From the NCBI GenBank assembly GCA_016196465.1, contig JACPXR010000064.1, positions 1-33,559 of the forward strand: a stretch of DNA of 33,559 nt. The letters are read 5' to 3'. How positions within the stretch are numbered: position 1 is the stretch's first letter; each line of letters starts with the position of its first letter. The translations under genes and the position numbers were made by a program. The DNA comes from Candidatus Omnitrophota bacterium (GTDB lineage: Bacteria; Omnitrophota; Gorgyraeia; 1-14-0-20-64-10). Under the pieces are notes generated by a model, which saw only the letters and a program-made list of their open reading frames with translations, was not told the origin of the DNA and did no database searches. This document shows positions 1-9,246 of this stretch, one piece after another.

Positions 1-10
1 CGATTCGGCG

Positions 11-40
11 TTGACACCCGTCGCCCGGCGTTGCTACAAT
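11..40 (+). promoter_or_regulatory. sigma70-type promoter for the mreB operon
   Basis: TTGACA (11-16), 18-nt spacer, TACAAT (35-40); predicted TSS about 47, mreB ATG at 80. Confidence 0.65.
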
Positions 41-79
41 CATTCCGCTAAGCTTTAAGCCTGCTTAGTCTTCCTTCCG

Positions 80-1153
80 ATGGCTGAAAACAACCACTGG
101 AGCAACGAGTTCATCAACGGAGCCCTCGGTCTTTTCTCGAACGACATGGGAATCGACCTCGGCACTGCGAACACCCTGGTCTACGTTAAGGGGCAGGGGA
201 TTGTTCTGTGCGAACCGTCCGTGGTGGCGCTGAACCGCGCCAACGGCGGTGTGCTCGCCGTCGGTGACGAGGCCAAGCGGATGCTCGGCCGCACGCCCGG
301 TTCCATCCTGGCCATCCGGCCGATGAAGGACGGCGTCATCGCCGACTTCGAGGTGACCGAGGCGATGCTGCGTTACTTCATCAAGAAGGTGCACAACCAC
401 CGCGTCGTGGTCCGCCCCCGCATGGTGATCGCGATCCCCTCCGGAATCACCGAAGTGGAGAAGCGGGCCGTGCGTGATTCGGCGCTGCACGCCGGGGCGC
501 GCGAGGTGCACCTGGTGCCGGAGCCGGTGGCGGCCGCGATCGGCGTGGGGCTTCCGATCCATGAGCCGTCCGGCAATATGATCGTGGACATCGGCGGCGG
601 CACCACCGAGATGGCCGTCATCTCCCTCTCCGACATCGTCTTTTCCAAGTCGATCCGGGTCGGCGGCGACGAGCTCGATGAGGCGATCATCCAGCACATG
701 AAGAAGACCTACAACCTCATGATCGGCGAGCGGACCGCCGAGGAGATCAAAGTGAAAATCGGTTCGGCCTATCCGCTGGAGCAGGAGGTGACCATGGAGG
801 TCCGGGGCCGGGATCTGGTGGCGGGCCTCCCGAAGATGGTCGCCATCTCCTCCGAGGAAGTGCGGGAAGCCCTGGCCGAGCCGATTGCCCAGATTATCGA
901 GGCGGTGCGGCTCACCCTGGAACGGACGCCCCCTGAGCTCTCGGCGGACTTGATCGAGCGGGGTGTCGTGTTGGCGGGCGGAGGTTCCCTCCTCAAGGGG
1001 ATCGACAAGCTTCTTTCGGAAGAGACGGGGCTGCCGTTTCATCTGGCGGATGATCCGATCACGGCGGTGGCCCTGGGGACCGGAAAATACTTGAGCGACC
1101 TCAAGACGCTTCGGAAGATCACGACAACCACTTCTGCCTGGAGCGAATCATAA
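80..1153 (+). CDS. mreB: Rod shape-determining protein MreB
   Basis: Actin-like motifs [63 protein letters not shown]. Confidence 0.98.
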   Translation: MAENNHWSNEFINGALGLFSNDMGIDLGTANTLVYVKGQGIVLCEPSVVALNRANGGVLAVGDEAKRMLGRTPGSILAIRPMKDGVIADFEVTEAMLRYFIKKVHNHRVVVRPRMVIAIPSGITEVEKRAVRDSALHAGAREVHLVPEPVAAAIGVGLPIHEPSGNMIVDIGGGTTEMAVISLSDIVFSKSIRVGGDELDEAIIQHMKKTYNLMIGERTAEEIKVKIGSAYPLEQEVTMEVRGRDLVAGLPKMVAISSEEVREALAEPIAQIIEAVRLTLERTPPELSADLIERGVVLAGGGSLLKGIDKLLSEETGLPFHLADDPITAVALGTGKYLSDLKTLRKITTTTSAWSES

Positions 1154-1173
1154 AAGCAGTCCGTTAGCCCTTC

Positions 1174-1866
1174 ATGCCGCGTCAGCTGCAACGCTACGCC
1201 GTCCTGGTGGTTCTCGCCGCTTCTCCCTTTTGGCTCCCTGCCTCTCCCGTCCGCCCCTTCGGCGAGAAATTCCGGATGACCCTCGCAAGCTGCTGGGAGC
1301 CCGCCTATCGATCCCTCTCCGGGATTGGCGTGGGCTTTCGCTCCCTCTGGCGGGGACTGCTCCAGGGGCCGGCCCTTCTCGAGGAGAACCGCCTCCTCAA
1401 AGGTCAGATCAAGGTTTTTGAGGCGCACGAGGAAACCCACCGCCAGCTTTCCGAGGAGAATGCCCGCCTGAGATCTCTGGCCGTCATCACCCCGAGGGGT
1501 CTCGTGGGCAAGGTGGCGGAGGTGGGCCCCTCGGTGAGCCGGATCCTCCTCATCACCGACCCGCATTTCCGGGTGGCGGCGACCCTTTCCAAAAGCCGGG
1601 TCTCAGGCCTTGCCGTCGGGACCGCCTCGGGAGAATGCCGGATGATCTACCTTCCTCTTTCGGAAGAATTTCAGGCGGGGGAGATCGTTCTGGGCAGCGG
1701 CGGCAGGAGCTTCTGTCCTGACGGGGTCCCCATCGGCGTTCTTCAGGGGGTCCAGGAAGACCCCTCCGAGCTCTTCCGTTGGGCCAAAATTTCCCCCTCC
1801 GTCGGTCTGAGTTCCGTCGAAGAAGTGCTCATCGTGGCATGGCCTTCCTCCGATTCTGGCTCGTAG
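1174..1866 (+). CDS. mreC: Rod shape-determining protein MreC
   Basis: Position after mreB; N-terminal hydrophobic segment, coiled coil (LLEENRLLKGQI..LSEENARLRSL), VGKVAEVGPSVSRILLITDPHFRVAA core. Confidence 0.93.
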   Translation: MPRQLQRYAVLVVLAASPFWLPASPVRPFGEKFRMTLASCWEPAYRSLSGIGVGFRSLWRGLLQGPALLEENRLLKGQIKVFEAHEETHRQLSEENARLRSLAVITPRGLVGKVAEVGPSVSRILLITDPHFRVAATLSKSRVSGLAVGTASGECRMIYLPLSEEFQAGEIVLGSGGRSFCPDGVPIGVLQGVQEDPSELFRWAKISPSVGLSSVEEVLIVAWPSSDSGS

Positions 1867-2321
1867 TTCTCCTCGTCTTTTGCGCTGAATTTTTGCTTCC
1901 AGCCCTCTTTCCGTGGGCGCGCAATCTCCTGGATCCGCCGCTTCTGCTGCTTGTCTTCCTCGGGTTCACCCTGCCTTCCGGCCGATTTCTCTGGGCGCGG
2001 GGACTGCTGCTGGGGGGCTTGAGGGATCTCGCCGGGGGGGGCCTCTTCGGAGGGTTTGCCGTCTCCTTCGCGCTCGCCGGCTTCCTTCTGGAGACGATGA
2101 GGCGTTTTCTGGAGAGGGAGGATCCCCTGATCCAGGCGGTGGGGGCCGGCGTCTTGATCGGTTGCGTCCTCCTCCTCTACGGGGTGGTGGTGACTCTCGC
2201 TGATCCCGCCGTGGGGTGGACCGGAGGGTGGTGGGCCCTCCTGCCCTTGAGCATGGCGGCCCAGGGGGCGCTCGCCTTCTGGGGCTTTCCCCGTTTGAAG
2301 AAATTCCTATGCGGCTTCTGA
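1839..2321 (+). CDS. mreD: Rod shape-determining protein MreD
   Basis: ATG at 1839 overlaps mreC end; short polytopic membrane protein MAFLRFWLVVLLVFCAEFLLP; syntenic between mreC and PBP2. Confidence 0.85.
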   Translation: MAFLRFWLVVLLVFCAEFLLPALFPWARNLLDPPLLLLVFLGFTLPSGRFLWARGLLLGGLRDLAGGGLFGGFAVSFALAGFLLETMRRFLEREDPLIQAVGAGVLIGCVLLLYGVVVTLADPAVGWTGGWWALLPLSMAAQGALAFWGFPRLKKFLCGF

Positions 2322-4030
2322 TCCTCCAGCGGCTCTTCGCGGCGGCGTTTCTTTTCCTCTGGGGCGGCTTGTGGATGGTCCAGGTCGTCGGCGGTCTTAA
2401 GTACCGGCGCCAGGCGGAGCAAAACCGGATCCGCCTGATCCATCTTCCCGCCGCGCGGGGGAGCATCCTCGATCGAAAGGGGATTCCTCTCGTCGAGGAC
2501 CGGATCGGTTTTGAGGTGGCGGCCTTCCCCCAGGAGTTGAAGAACCCCCAGGAGACCTGGGCCCGCCTGACCCCGATCGTGGGGATTCCCCCTTCCGATC
2601 TGAACAGCCGCTACCGGCGGGGATATCAGGCGCCGTTTTTCCCGGTGCCTCTGGTGCGGGATCTCCCGATCGAGTCGGCCCTTCTCCTGGAGGAAAAGCG
2701 AAACGACATCCCCGGGGCGATGGTCCGACCCGTCCCCCGCCGGCGGTATCTCTTGGGTCCGGCGTTGGGACCGGTCGCGGGTTACCTGGGGCTCATCGGG
2801 CAGGAGGAGCTCACCAAGCTCAGGCCCTACGGCTACAGCTTCCGCGATTTCATCGGGAAGGACGGTCTGGAGAAACAGTACGACGCCATCCTCCGCGGGC
2901 AGGACGGCGGCCTGCAGGTGGAGGTGGACCACCGGGGGAGGATGGTCAGGGAGCTGGGATTCCTCAAGCCCCGGCGGGGCAGGCGGATCACCACGACCCT
3001 CGACGGACGCCTCCAGTCTTTCTGCCACCGCCTCCTCGAGGGGAAAGCCGGCGCCATCCTTGTCATGGACAGCGAGACCGGCGAGGTCCTGGCCCTGGTC
3101 TCTCGTCCCACCTTTGACCCCAACGCTTTCGTGAATCCGGAGCGGGGGCTTGAGGTGCGCCATGCCCTTGGTAACCTGGAACGCCCGATGTTCAACCGGG
3201 CCCTCCGGGCCGCGGTTCCTCCGGGCTCCACCTTCAAAGCGGCGGTGGCCTATGAGGCCCTCGTGTTGAAAAAGATCCAGGGGGAGACCGCTTTTGTCTG
3301 CCCCGGTTTCTTCACGCTGGGACGGGCGATCTTCCACTGCTGGAGACAGGAGGGCCACGGACCCCAGGCGGTGCGCGATGCCCTGGAACATTCCTGCAAT
3401 GTCTTCTTCTATCAAACCGGCCGGCGTCTTGGAGTGGATGGAATCATCCAGGCGGCCCGCCTGTTCGGCCTGGGGCGCAGGACAGGCATTGACCTGCCGA
3501 GGGAATCGGACGGTTTTGTGCCGGACCCGGCCTGGATGAAAGCGGCCGCCAAGCAACCCTGGCAGGAGGGGGACACGATTTCCTTCGCCATCGGCCAGGG
3601 AGCGCTCCAGACCACGCCGCTTCAGATGCTCCTCCTCTACACGGCCATCGCCATGGACGGATACGTTCCGCAGCCGCACCTTTTGATCGGGATCGAGGGG
3701 GACCGGACCCCGGGCCCCCGCCGCATGACCCGCCTGGCCCTCAACCGCGGCGCCCTGGCCAGGGTGAAGGAAGGCCTGGAGCAGGCGGTCAACTCCCCGA
3801 CCGGAACCGGGCGGCTGGCCCAACTTCCCGGCGTGAAGGTGGCGGGAAAGACCGGAACCGCCCAGGTGTCCCGCGGGTTTCCCCATGCCTGGTTCTGCGG
3901 CTACGCCCCGGTGGAGCGGCCCAGGATCAGTCTCGTCGTTTTTCTGGAACACGGGGGGAAAGGGGGGGACCAGGCGGCGGCGGTGGCCAAAGAGGTGCTG
4001 GTTGCCCTGAAAGAAATGGAATACCTCTGA
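2309..4030 (+). CDS. mrdA: Penicillin-binding protein 2 (elongasome transpeptidase)
   Basis: Start ATG 2309 (MRLLILQRLFAAAF); SxxK in PPGSTFKAAVAYEA, SCN, KTGTAQ motifs. Confidence 0.96.
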   Translation: MRLLILQRLFAAAFLFLWGGLWMVQVVGGLKYRRQAEQNRIRLIHLPAARGSILDRKGIPLVEDRIGFEVAAFPQELKNPQETWARLTPIVGIPPSDLNSRYRRGYQAPFFPVPLVRDLPIESALLLEEKRNDIPGAMVRPVPRRRYLLGPALGPVAGYLGLIGQEELTKLRPYGYSFRDFIGKDGLEKQYDAILRGQDGGLQVEVDHRGRMVRELGFLKPRRGRRITTTLDGRLQSFCHRLLEGKAGAILVMDSETGEVLALVSRPTFDPNAFVNPERGLEVRHALGNLERPMFNRALRAAVPPGSTFKAAVAYEALVLKKIQGETAFVCPGFFTLGRAIFHCWRQEGHGPQAVRDALEHSCNVFFYQTGRRLGVDGIIQAARLFGLGRRTGIDLPRESDGFVPDPAWMKAAAKQPWQEGDTISFAIGQGALQTTPLQMLLLYTAIAMDGYVPQPHLLIGIEGDRTPGPRRMTRLALNRGALARVKEGLEQAVNSPTGTGRLAQLPGVKVAGKTGTAQVSRGFPHAWFCGYAPVERPRISLVVFLEHGGKGGDQAAAVAKEVLVALKEMEYL

Positions 4031-5127
4031 TGCTGAGCCGCCGGCAGCTGCAGGGGATCGACCGGCCGTTTCTTTTGACGACCCTGATTCTGCTGGGGAT
4101 CGGCTTTCTGGTTTTGTACAGCGCTTCCCTCCAGAAATCACAGCTCCTGGGGGTGAGCTTCATCTGGCGGCAGCTCACCTGGGCGATGATCGGGGGAGCG
4201 CTTGCCCTGATCCTCGTGGAGGTGGATTACCACCGCTGGCTCGAATGGGCCTATTGGCTCTATGGGGTGAACTTGCTCCTCCTCCTGCTCGTGCTGGCGG
4301 TTGGAGTGACCCGGGGCGGCGCCCAGCGCTGGCTGGAGATCGGGGGCTTCACCCTGCAGCCCTCGGAGCTTGCCAAGATCACGACGGTCCTCGCCCTGGC
4401 GAGGACCCTGGGCTCGCGGGGGGGAGTGGTTCAGGGGTGGAGGGCCCTTTTTGTCTCGGCGGCCTTGACGGCCCTTCCGGTGGTTCTCATTCTCATGGAG
4501 CCGAACCTGGGAACGGCCTGCGTCTTCCTGGCCATCGCCTTCTCGATGCTCCTCGTTTGCGGAATCCGTCTGAAGATCGTGGGGTACCTCCTGGGGGCGG
4601 GGGTTCTGTTGGCCCCGTTGGCTTGGTGGCGGTTGGCCGACTATCAGCGTTCCCGGCTCTTGGTTTTCCTGAATCCGAACCTCGATCCTCTCGGGGCGGG
4701 GTACACCGTCGTTCAGTCCAAGATCGCCATCGGCTCCGGAGGGCTCTGGGGGGAGGGATGGCTTTCCGGCACCCAGAACCAGCTCAACTTCCTCCCCGAG
4801 CGGCACACCGACTTCATCTTCTCGATCATCGGAGAGGAGTGGGGTTTCCTGGGGACGAGCCTCACGCTGGCGCTCTTCGCGTTCCTTCTTTACCGGGCGA
4901 TCCTCATCGCCACCCAGACCCGGGATCCTTTCGGACGGCTTCTCGTCACGGGGCTCTCCGCGATGCTGGCCACCCACGCCGTGGTGAACACCGGCATGAC
5001 GCTGGGGATGATGCCGGTGGTGGGGCTGCCCCTGCCTCTCATGAGCTACGGCGGCTCATGGCTTTTGACCTGCCTGGTGGCGGTCGGGATGATCCTTTCC
5101 GTCGGGGTCCGCCGCCCCGTCTTTTGA
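4030..5127 (+). CDS. rodA: Rod shape-determining protein RodA (SEDS glycosyltransferase)
   Basis: TGATG overlap with mrdA; polytopic; FLPERHTDFIFSIIGEEWGFLG and GLPLPLMSYGGSW SEDS motifs. Confidence 0.97.
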   Translation: MLSRRQLQGIDRPFLLTTLILLGIGFLVLYSASLQKSQLLGVSFIWRQLTWAMIGGALALILVEVDYHRWLEWAYWLYGVNLLLLLLVLAVGVTRGGAQRWLEIGGFTLQPSELAKITTVLALARTLGSRGGVVQGWRALFVSAALTALPVVLILMEPNLGTACVFLAIAFSMLLVCGIRLKIVGYLLGAGVLLAPLAWWRLADYQRSRLLVFLNPNLDPLGAGYTVVQSKIAIGSGGLWGEGWLSGTQNQLNFLPERHTDFIFSIIGEEWGFLGTSLTLALFAFLLYRAILIATQTRDPFGRLLVTGLSAMLATHAVVNTGMTLGMMPVVGLPLPLMSYGGSWLLTCLVAVGMILSVGVRRPVF

Positions 5128-5220
5128 AAATTGTGTCTTTGACACTTTGATACATCCTATTGAATTCCTCGTATCCGTCAGCCACACTTAGATGGAGGAA
5201 TTTTAAGGGAGGAAAACCCG

Positions 5221-6489
5221 ATGAAAAATGAACGCGGAGCCATCCTACTTCTCGTCCTCTTGGGGCTTTTTACCGTGACGATTCTGGCAAGCGCCTTTGT
5301 CCATCTGGGGATGTATGAGCAGCGCCATTCCGAGTACAGCCAGTCGGGGTCGCAGGCGTTCTACCTGGCGGAATCCGCCCTCGACCGGGGGTTAAACTGG
5401 CTTCGGGGTCAGTTGGTTCCCCCCGACGCCGCCCGTCAGCCCTTCGGCCAGACCTCTGTGGCCTTGGGGACCGGCTCGTATCTGACGACGATCACCCCGG
5501 ACCCGAACAACCCCTTCTCGCAGATCAAGCGCTTCACCATTCAGGGAGAAGGCCGCACCGGCACCTGGGCGACTCCCATGGCCACGCGGGTGAACAGTCT
5601 CATCGTCCAGACGGAGAGCTTCGCCCAGTACGCGTACTTCACCAACAGTGAGCGCTCCTGGCCCAACGGCGTGCAGGTCTATTTCATCACCGGCGACCGC
5701 CTGACGGGGCCCACCCACACGAACGGGGAGTTTTCCATGTTCGGGCGCCCGATCTTCGAGGGACCGGTGAGCAGCGTTTCCTCGCGCATCAACCTCTGGG
5801 GCGGAGCGGCAGTCACTCAGCCGGTCTTCAAAGAAGCGCCCAAGCTCGGGGTTCCGGAGAAGAAGTTTCCAACTTCCTATCCGAGCGGCATCGTGGAGGC
5901 CGCCGGCAATGGAGGCCTTTCCGTTCGGGGCTCGGCGACGGTGACCCTGCTTCCGGATGGAAAGGTGCGGATCTCGAACTCCTTCGGCGACTACAACAAC
6001 ACCGTTCTGCCCCTTCCCCGCAACGGCGTCCTCTACGTTTCGGGGAACGTGGAGCTCAAAGGGACCTTGAAGGGCCAGCTCACCATCGGTTCCGCCGGGG
6101 ATGTCCGGATCGTCGACTCCGTGAAGTACGCCACCGATCCTCGAACAAATCCAAAATCGACCGATCTCTTGGGGATCGTCGCCGGGCAGAACATTCAGGT
6201 GGCCAAGGAGGCGCCGAATGATCTCAAGATCGACGGTTCGATCATGGCGCTGAACCGCTCTTTCGGAGTGGAGAACTGGTGGGAGAGGCCCCCCAGGGGG
6301 ACCCTCTCGGTCTACGGCGGAATCATCCAGGCCAACCGCGGCCCGGTGGGCAGCTTCAACGGCAACAATGGGACCAAGCTTTCCGGCTACACGAAAGATT
6401 ACCGGTACGATCCCCGCTTGAAGAGCATGAGTCCGCCTGCTTTTCCGACGACAGGGGATTACACGGTTCTCCTTTGGCAGGAACAATAA
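5221..6489 (+). CDS. PilX N-terminal/DUF4900-like exported, pilus-assembly-related protein
   Basis: N-term NERGAILLLVLLGLFTVTILASAFVHLGMYEQRH..SQAFYLAESALDRGLNWLRG resembles PilX N-domain; large C-terminal region with DUF4900-like layout; good SD AGGGAGG. Confidence 0.75.
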   Translation: MKNERGAILLLVLLGLFTVTILASAFVHLGMYEQRHSEYSQSGSQAFYLAESALDRGLNWLRGQLVPPDAARQPFGQTSVALGTGSYLTTITPDPNNPFSQIKRFTIQGEGRTGTWATPMATRVNSLIVQTESFAQYAYFTNSERSWPNGVQVYFITGDRLTGPTHTNGEFSMFGRPIFEGPVSSVSSRINLWGGAAVTQPVFKEAPKLGVPEKKFPTSYPSGIVEAAGNGGLSVRGSATVTLLPDGKVRISNSFGDYNNTVLPLPRNGVLYVSGNVELKGTLKGQLTIGSAGDVRIVDSVKYATDPRTNPKSTDLLGIVAGQNIQVAKEAPNDLKIDGSIMALNRSFGVENWWERPPRGTLSVYGGIIQANRGPVGSFNGNNGTKLSGYTKDYRYDPRLKSMSPPAFPTTGDYTVLLWQEQ

Positions 6490-6498
6490 AGCGCTTCG

Positions 6499-6828
6499 AT
6501 GAGCGAAAAGAGTAAACGGATTCTCGCGGTCGGCGTCGGCGTCGGACTTTTCTTTCTCGCGGTTCTGGCGATGATGCGCCCCGCGCACAGGGTCCCCTCT
6601 TCTGAAACCCCAGCACTCTCTCAGCAGGGGACCCATCCATCGACTCTGCCGCGGCCGGCCGAGCTTGCTGTGCTGCAGCCGTCGGCTCCTCATCCCGAGA
6701 CGCCAAAGCCCGTCGATCTGAAAGTCACTTCTTCCTCGGCTCCGGAGACTGTCCACAAGCCCGGATCTCTGAAGGCCCCACCCGAGGAGATCAAGCGGAT
6801 CGAGCAGGAAGGGGCCGTCGTCTACTAG
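6499..6828 (+). CDS. Small membrane-anchored Pro-rich hypothetical protein with EEIKRIEQEGAVVY C-terminus
   Basis: 10 nt after preceding CDS; single TM (ILAVGVGVGLFFLAVLAMM), Pro/Ser-rich linker, conserved-looking tail. Confidence 0.6.
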   Translation: MSEKSKRILAVGVGVGLFFLAVLAMMRPAHRVPSSETPALSQQGTHPSTLPRPAELAVLQPSAPHPETPKPVDLKVTSSSAPETVHKPGSLKAPPEEIKRIEQEGAVVY

Positions 6829-6862
6829 TTCCCCGCTTCAGCCAGCCGTTTCTCTCTTGTCC

Positions 6863-7093
6863 TCAGGGGTTGTGAAGATCGGCCTGCTGGTTGGGCTCCG
6901 CGTGGGAGACTTCCACGAGCTGCCGGAACTGGGCCAGGAGCAGGGCAGGGTCTTTGCCGGGTGGGCATCGAACCACGGCGATTCGCTGGGGAAGGATCGC
7001 CTCCTCCAAGGAGCAGTCCAGCTGCTCTACCAAGGGTTTCCAGCGTTCCTGAGGAACGTCCGGATGGAACTGGACGAGCAGCCGGACTACCAT
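6863..7093 (-). CDS. Stand-alone subtilase prodomain-like protein (76 aa)
   Basis: LLVQF..SLEEAILPQRIAVVRCPPG..AQFRQLVEVSHAEPN aligns to the propeptide of the S8 protease at 9227-10543 (ALVQF..SLKERIDPQRIYVVSFPKG..SRFRQMPEVAHAEPN); ATG 13 nt after the upstream stop. Confidence 0.65.
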   Translation of the reverse strand: MVVRLLVQFHPDVPQERWKPLVEQLDCSLEEAILPQRIAVVRCPPGKDPALLLAQFRQLVEVSHAEPNQQADLHNP

Positions 7094-7106
7094 CTCCCGA
7101 GAAAGA

Positions 7107-8945
7107 TCAATACGCGACCCCTCCCTCCTTCTTCATCCGCTCCACCTCCTGATGAGGGATGTTCATCGACCCTTTGGCCGGAGGCGAACTCTCCTTCGTG
7201 CCCATCTTCGGAGGGGTCACCGGCTTCTCCAGACGAGGAGGGGGGAGAGGAGCGGAAGCAGTCGGAGGAACCACGCGGATCAGATCCATCCCCTGGAAAG
7301 GAACCCCCTTGAGGGTCTTACCCCTTAAGATTCCGTTGAGGTCTTCCGCCTGGAACCCTGTCAAGGCATTCTCAAAATGAGCCACCAGATCCATCAGCCC
7401 GTCCTTGTTGACATCCTCGATCCCGCAGGTGTTGGAAGCCAAACTCTGCTCCTGACCCGTCCGGCCAAAGGTCAAGGACCCCCGATCGGCCACAGCCGGA
7501 GCGTTGAACTCTTGGGTTGAGAGGATCGCCACCGGGATCTTCCCTTTGGACTTCAGGTTGATCGGATTGGGCGCTTTCTCCCCGGGCTTGATGTCGACGG
7601 GGACGATGATCAGAGAAATCTTCGGTTCCAAGGAATATCCCAGGAGCATGACATCCTGCGCGTCCATCTGATTTCCGTTTTCCGTGAAACTCCTCGTATC
7701 CCCTGCCACAAAGACCTTCTTTCCGGAGACTCCAACGACCTGAGCGATGTCATCCCGAACCCCGCCGTAGGTCAGCTCCGAGAGGACTTCTCCGGTGCCC
7801 GCATCCATCTGAAGCAGCAGCGCGTCCCTGGCTTCGATCTGACTGTCTTTGTCTGTCCCCCCGACCACATAGAGTCTGTTTCCATCGACAGAGATGGCCC
7901 GGCCCACATCGCTTTTTACGGTTCCCCACTCCCTCGCCCAGAGCCGGTTCCCTCCCTGGTCGTATTTCATGACGATGAGATCCAGGCCTCCTTTGGATCC
8001 GGCCTTGAGCGTTGTGACCAGGTAGAGGTGGCCTCCGGAAGCTGCCAGATTTCCATGCCAGGCCGATGCCACCAGCTCTGTCGAGCTCCTGGTCCACAAG
8101 AGATTTCCAGCAGGGTCGACTTTCCAGAGGGCGGCCCTTGTGTTGCCCCTCCAGTCGATCTGCTCAGCGGGGGTCTTTGGCTGGAGGGTACCGGCCACAT
8201 AGACGGCGCCGTTCATGGCCGCGAGATGCAGCCCACAGCTGAAGTGTCCGTCGCTGGTCTCACCCAGAGGTTTCGACCAGATCAGGTTCCCGTTGGCGTC
8301 AAACTTGGCGAGGAGGGAGGTGACGTTTTTCAGATTCGCCTCCGCGTATCCGGTCGCGTAGAGGAAGAGGGATCCCTCCTCCGCCACGGCGACGACATCC
8401 ATCAGGCTTTCTGTTCCATTGATGGAGGGAAAGAAAGAAGGCCTGACGACCCAAAGGGATTTTCCGACATCCTGCCCCGTGGGTCCATTCAAGGGATACT
8501 TCACGAGGACTCCCCGCCGCGCCCATACCCCATAGCGGTTGACCACCGCCACTTTGGATTGTCCGACGAAATAGAGCCCATCCGGCGCCCATGCGGCCCC
8601 ATAGAGCGGCTCTTGGTTCTGGATGTTTGGGTCGTTGGGCCAGCGGAAGGACCAAATCGGCGATTTGGAGTCCAGCGGGCAACAGATCACCCGCGTCTGG
8701 GGGTTCAGGGAGTTGTATTGATCCAGGAAGGTCAGGACGAGATGATTTCCGCGCTGGGCCGCCCCCATGCACCAGGGTCCGGAGGCGTCAGCGATGAAAC
8801 GGGCGCCTTGATTTCCCGGCCCGCCAAAGTAAGCGGCACCCTCGAACCTGGGTTTTTCATCCTCGGCCTCGCTGGGGTTTGCGGAGAAAATTGCGGTTCC
8901 CATGAGAACAAGAAGCCATAGAGAAAATCCACCGATACCCTTCAT
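7107..8945 (-). CDS. Secreted beta-propeller-like repeat protein with C-terminal 'VDIKPG..INLKSKGKIPVAILST' domain
   Basis: Start ATG 8945 with SD AAGGAGG; signal peptide MKGIGGFSLWLLVLMGTAIFSANPSEA; repeated WKVDPAGNLLW / KYDQGGNRLWAREWG / KFDANGNLIWSKPLG propeller blades; IEDVNKDGLMDLVAHF domain. Confidence 0.8.
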   Translation of the reverse strand: MKGIGGFSLWLLVLMGTAIFSANPSEAEDEKPRFEGAAYFGGPGNQGARFIADASGPWCMGAAQRGNHLVLTFLDQYNSLNPQTRVICCPLDSKSPIWSFRWPNDPNIQNQEPLYGAAWAPDGLYFVGQSKVAVVNRYGVWARRGVLVKYPLNGPTGQDVGKSLWVVRPSFFPSINGTESLMDVVAVAEEGSLFLYATGYAEANLKNVTSLLAKFDANGNLIWSKPLGETSDGHFSCGLHLAAMNGAVYVAGTLQPKTPAEQIDWRGNTRAALWKVDPAGNLLWTRSSTELVASAWHGNLAASGGHLYLVTTLKAGSKGGLDLIVMKYDQGGNRLWAREWGTVKSDVGRAISVDGNRLYVVGGTDKDSQIEARDALLLQMDAGTGEVLSELTYGGVRDDIAQVVGVSGKKVFVAGDTRSFTENGNQMDAQDVMLLGYSLEPKISLIIVPVDIKPGEKAPNPINLKSKGKIPVAILSTQEFNAPAVADRGSLTFGRTGQEQSLASNTCGIEDVNKDGLMDLVAHFENALTGFQAEDLNGILRGKTLKGVPFQGMDLIRVVPPTASAPLPPPRLEKPVTPPKMGTKESSPPAKGSMNIPHQEVERMKKEGGVAY

Positions 8946-8958
8946 TGCCTTGCCCTCC

Positions 8959-9246
8959 TTATGGATTGGGGTTGATGTCATACCTCTGGTCGAAGTCCGG
9001 GATCGAGATGAACTCTCTCAATTGGGCGTAGCTGGCTGGATACCGGCCGTACACCTGACGGAACGCCTCCATCGCTTTGTAAATGGAGTTGAGTTCCGCC
9101 TGCACGCGGGTGTCCTCGGCGTTCTGGCGGTGGCGGATGATCCCCACCACCGCCAGAGCCGACAGGAGCCCGATGATCGCCGCGCAGAGCGCCAGCTCCG
9201 GCAGGGAAAACCCCCGCCGGGAGGGCTTATTTCTCCTGGACCACAT
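8959..9246 (-). CDS. Type II secretion/type IV pilus pseudopilin-like protein
   Basis: MWSRRNKPSRRGFSLPELALCAAIIGLLSALAVVGIIRHR: prepilin peptidase G^FSLPE motif plus hydrophobic helix; overlaps upstream S8 gene by 20 nt. Confidence 0.8.
   Translation of the reverse strand: MWSRRNKPSRRGFSLPELALCAAIIGLLSALAVVGIIRHRQNAEDTRVQAELNSIYKAMEAFRQVYGRYPASYAQLREFISIPDFDQRYDINPNP

Noticed and set aside
2177-4141. 654-aa minus-strand ORF antisense to PBP2
   Set aside because: Antisense open frame in high-GC coding DNA; low-complexity P/G/R/H-rich translation with no motifs; the plus-strand frame is clearly PBP2.
6857-7312. Plus-strand 151-aa ORF over the prodomain-like gene
   Set aside because: Complement of a minus-strand frame with clear homology to the S8 propeptide; P/S/E-rich with no motifs.
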